In this document: positions 31,265 to 31,972 of the stretch, one piece after another | Layout: every line of letters begins with the position of its first letter | How positions within the stretch are numbered: the first letter of the stretch is position 1 | From: Pleurotus djamor | Lineage: Eukaryota; Basidiomycota; Agaricomycetes; Agaricales; Pleurotaceae | Direction: 5' to 3' | Assembly (NCBI GenBank): GCA_029747585.1 | Contig: JAPEVF010000525.1 | Span: 1-31,972 of the forward strand | DNA length: 31,972 bases | Translations under genes and position numbers: made by a program | Notes under the pieces: model-generated | Told to the model about the DNA's origin: nothing | The model's input: the letters and a program-made list of their open reading frames with translations, nothing else | Database searches by the model: none

Positions 31265-31972
31265 TCAGTACTTGTCGAGCTGTAGATCATCCGACCAGCC
31301 CGCAAACTGCCTGACAATTTTATCAAGGCTATCCACCTGGGCTGAGATCAATTCGACGGAGTCCTTGCCCAGAGGTAACCACATAGGCGGCTCATCAAGT
31401 TTGCTGACTTCATACACCTTCTGCATTGCTTTCCTCGGATCACCAAAGGGAATTCGGATGGCGGGATTTTTCCCAAAGACTTGCCGTAATTGAGTGGATG
31501 GAAGATTGAGATTCGAGTACGCTGGGTGGGGTGGTAGCTTCTTGAGCCCCCGTTTTAAATACCCCAGGTTCGATGTTTGTGATCTTAAGTATGTGTTAGC
31601 GGGCCACATAAGGTAGGTAAAAGGTCACCAAATCAATCACCTTGATATTCCAAGCGGGATCAAGCTCCTTGGCTAGAGTCTGAGCAAATCCTTCAAGGGC
31701 TAGCGTAAAATAGTTGCAGTCAAGCACGCTTGGTCCGTGAACAATGCGTAGCTTACCGTGTTTACTGAAATGAGAAGAGGTCCGTAGTAAGTTTCGTCGG
31801 CTCTGAATGGTACTAATGAGCTTACCTAGCCGTATAATATGACGACAGCGGAGCGGCAACCAAGCCAGCCGCAGATATATTGTTCAAAATCCGCCCTCCT
31901 TCGCCGGGAGGGTTTCTCTCTCGAAAGCCCTGGACAGCTTCCTTCATAACGTTCACAGCGCCCCAGAAGTTC
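31265..31972 (-). pseudogene. Short-chain dehydrogenase copy 2, frame-shifted and running off the right edge
   Basis: Exons (5' part beyond the window) 31972-31826, 31764-31757 (8 nt), 31699-31641, 31583-31265. It shows NFWGAVNVMKEA, GGRILNNISAAG, Y-T-A-S-K-H-A-L-E-G and KELDPAWNIK. In the last exon the frame entering as ITNIEPGV does not meet the conserved PPHPAY...GWSDD frame: against copy 1 there is a 14-bp deletion just after GVFKTG, and the exon is 319 nt rather than a multiple of three. This is either a true disabling mutation or a sequencing error. Otherwise the tail is well kept (PPMWLPLGKDSVELI). It is a tandem duplicate of copy 1. Confidence 0.75.

Overview
This is a piece of fungal nuclear DNA, most likely from an agaricomycete (mushroom-class basidiomycete). 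Genes are dense and cut by many short introns (mostly 45-80 nt) with CTAAC/CTGAC-type branch sites. The gene content also fits: cytochrome P450 paralogues, a secreted carbohydrate esterase with a fungal CBM1 tail, a SEAC/GATOR2 subunit and an H3K9-type SET methyltransferase. The species cannot be named from the sequence. Gene models were built by hand; each splice phase was checked by adding exon lengths, and all intact models close on a multiple of three.

Layout from left to right. (1) The 5' half of NTPase-nuclease copy A, on the minus strand and running off the left edge (6-1007). (2) A complete 13-exon WDR59/Mtc5-type gene, minus (1391-6561). (3) About 1.8 kb with a decayed tandem duplication and no intact gene (6562-8373). 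(4) NTPase-nuclease copy B, plus (8479-12130). (5) A P450-esterase-P450 island: P450-1, minus (12450-14717); CE1 esterase with CBM1, minus (15908-17333); P450-2, plus (17900-20342). (6) NTPase-nuclease copy C, minus (20668-24307). (7) A weakly supported plus-strand ORF region (24390-25453). (8) A long SET-domain histone methyltransferase gene, minus (25508-29985). (9) Two damaged tandem short-chain dehydrogenase genes, minus (30162-30918, and 31265 to the right edge).

The most unusual content is the three-copy family A/B/C. Copies B and C are both intact 1068-residue proteins with seven exons at matching positions. They have a P-loop NTPase core (degenerate Walker A, a Walker B ending in DEAH) and a C-terminal D...QxK motif like restriction-endonuclease-fold domains. 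This layout resembles the Crinkler-type NTPase-nuclease proteins known to be expanded in many fungi. The copies stand in inverted orientation: A and B bracket WDR59, and B and C bracket the P450/esterase island. Copy A is a mosaic, with exon 1 nearly the B version and exon 2 to exon 3 nearly identical to C, introns included, which points to recent gene conversion or recombination.

Other notable signals: ambiguous bases in P450-2 fall almost only on third codon positions, so they look like masked real variation; both P450s share a 14-nt microexon over the I-helix; both dehydrogenase copies have an 8-nt microexon holding the catalytic lysine; the SET gene has a 15-nt microexon inside its active-site motif, a run of repeated phase-0 exons and three SUMO-interaction-like motifs. 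WDR59 and the SET gene are ordinary core genes (TORC1 control and heterochromatin). The esterase and P450s are accessory functions. Nothing in the sequence shows that the two groups work together.
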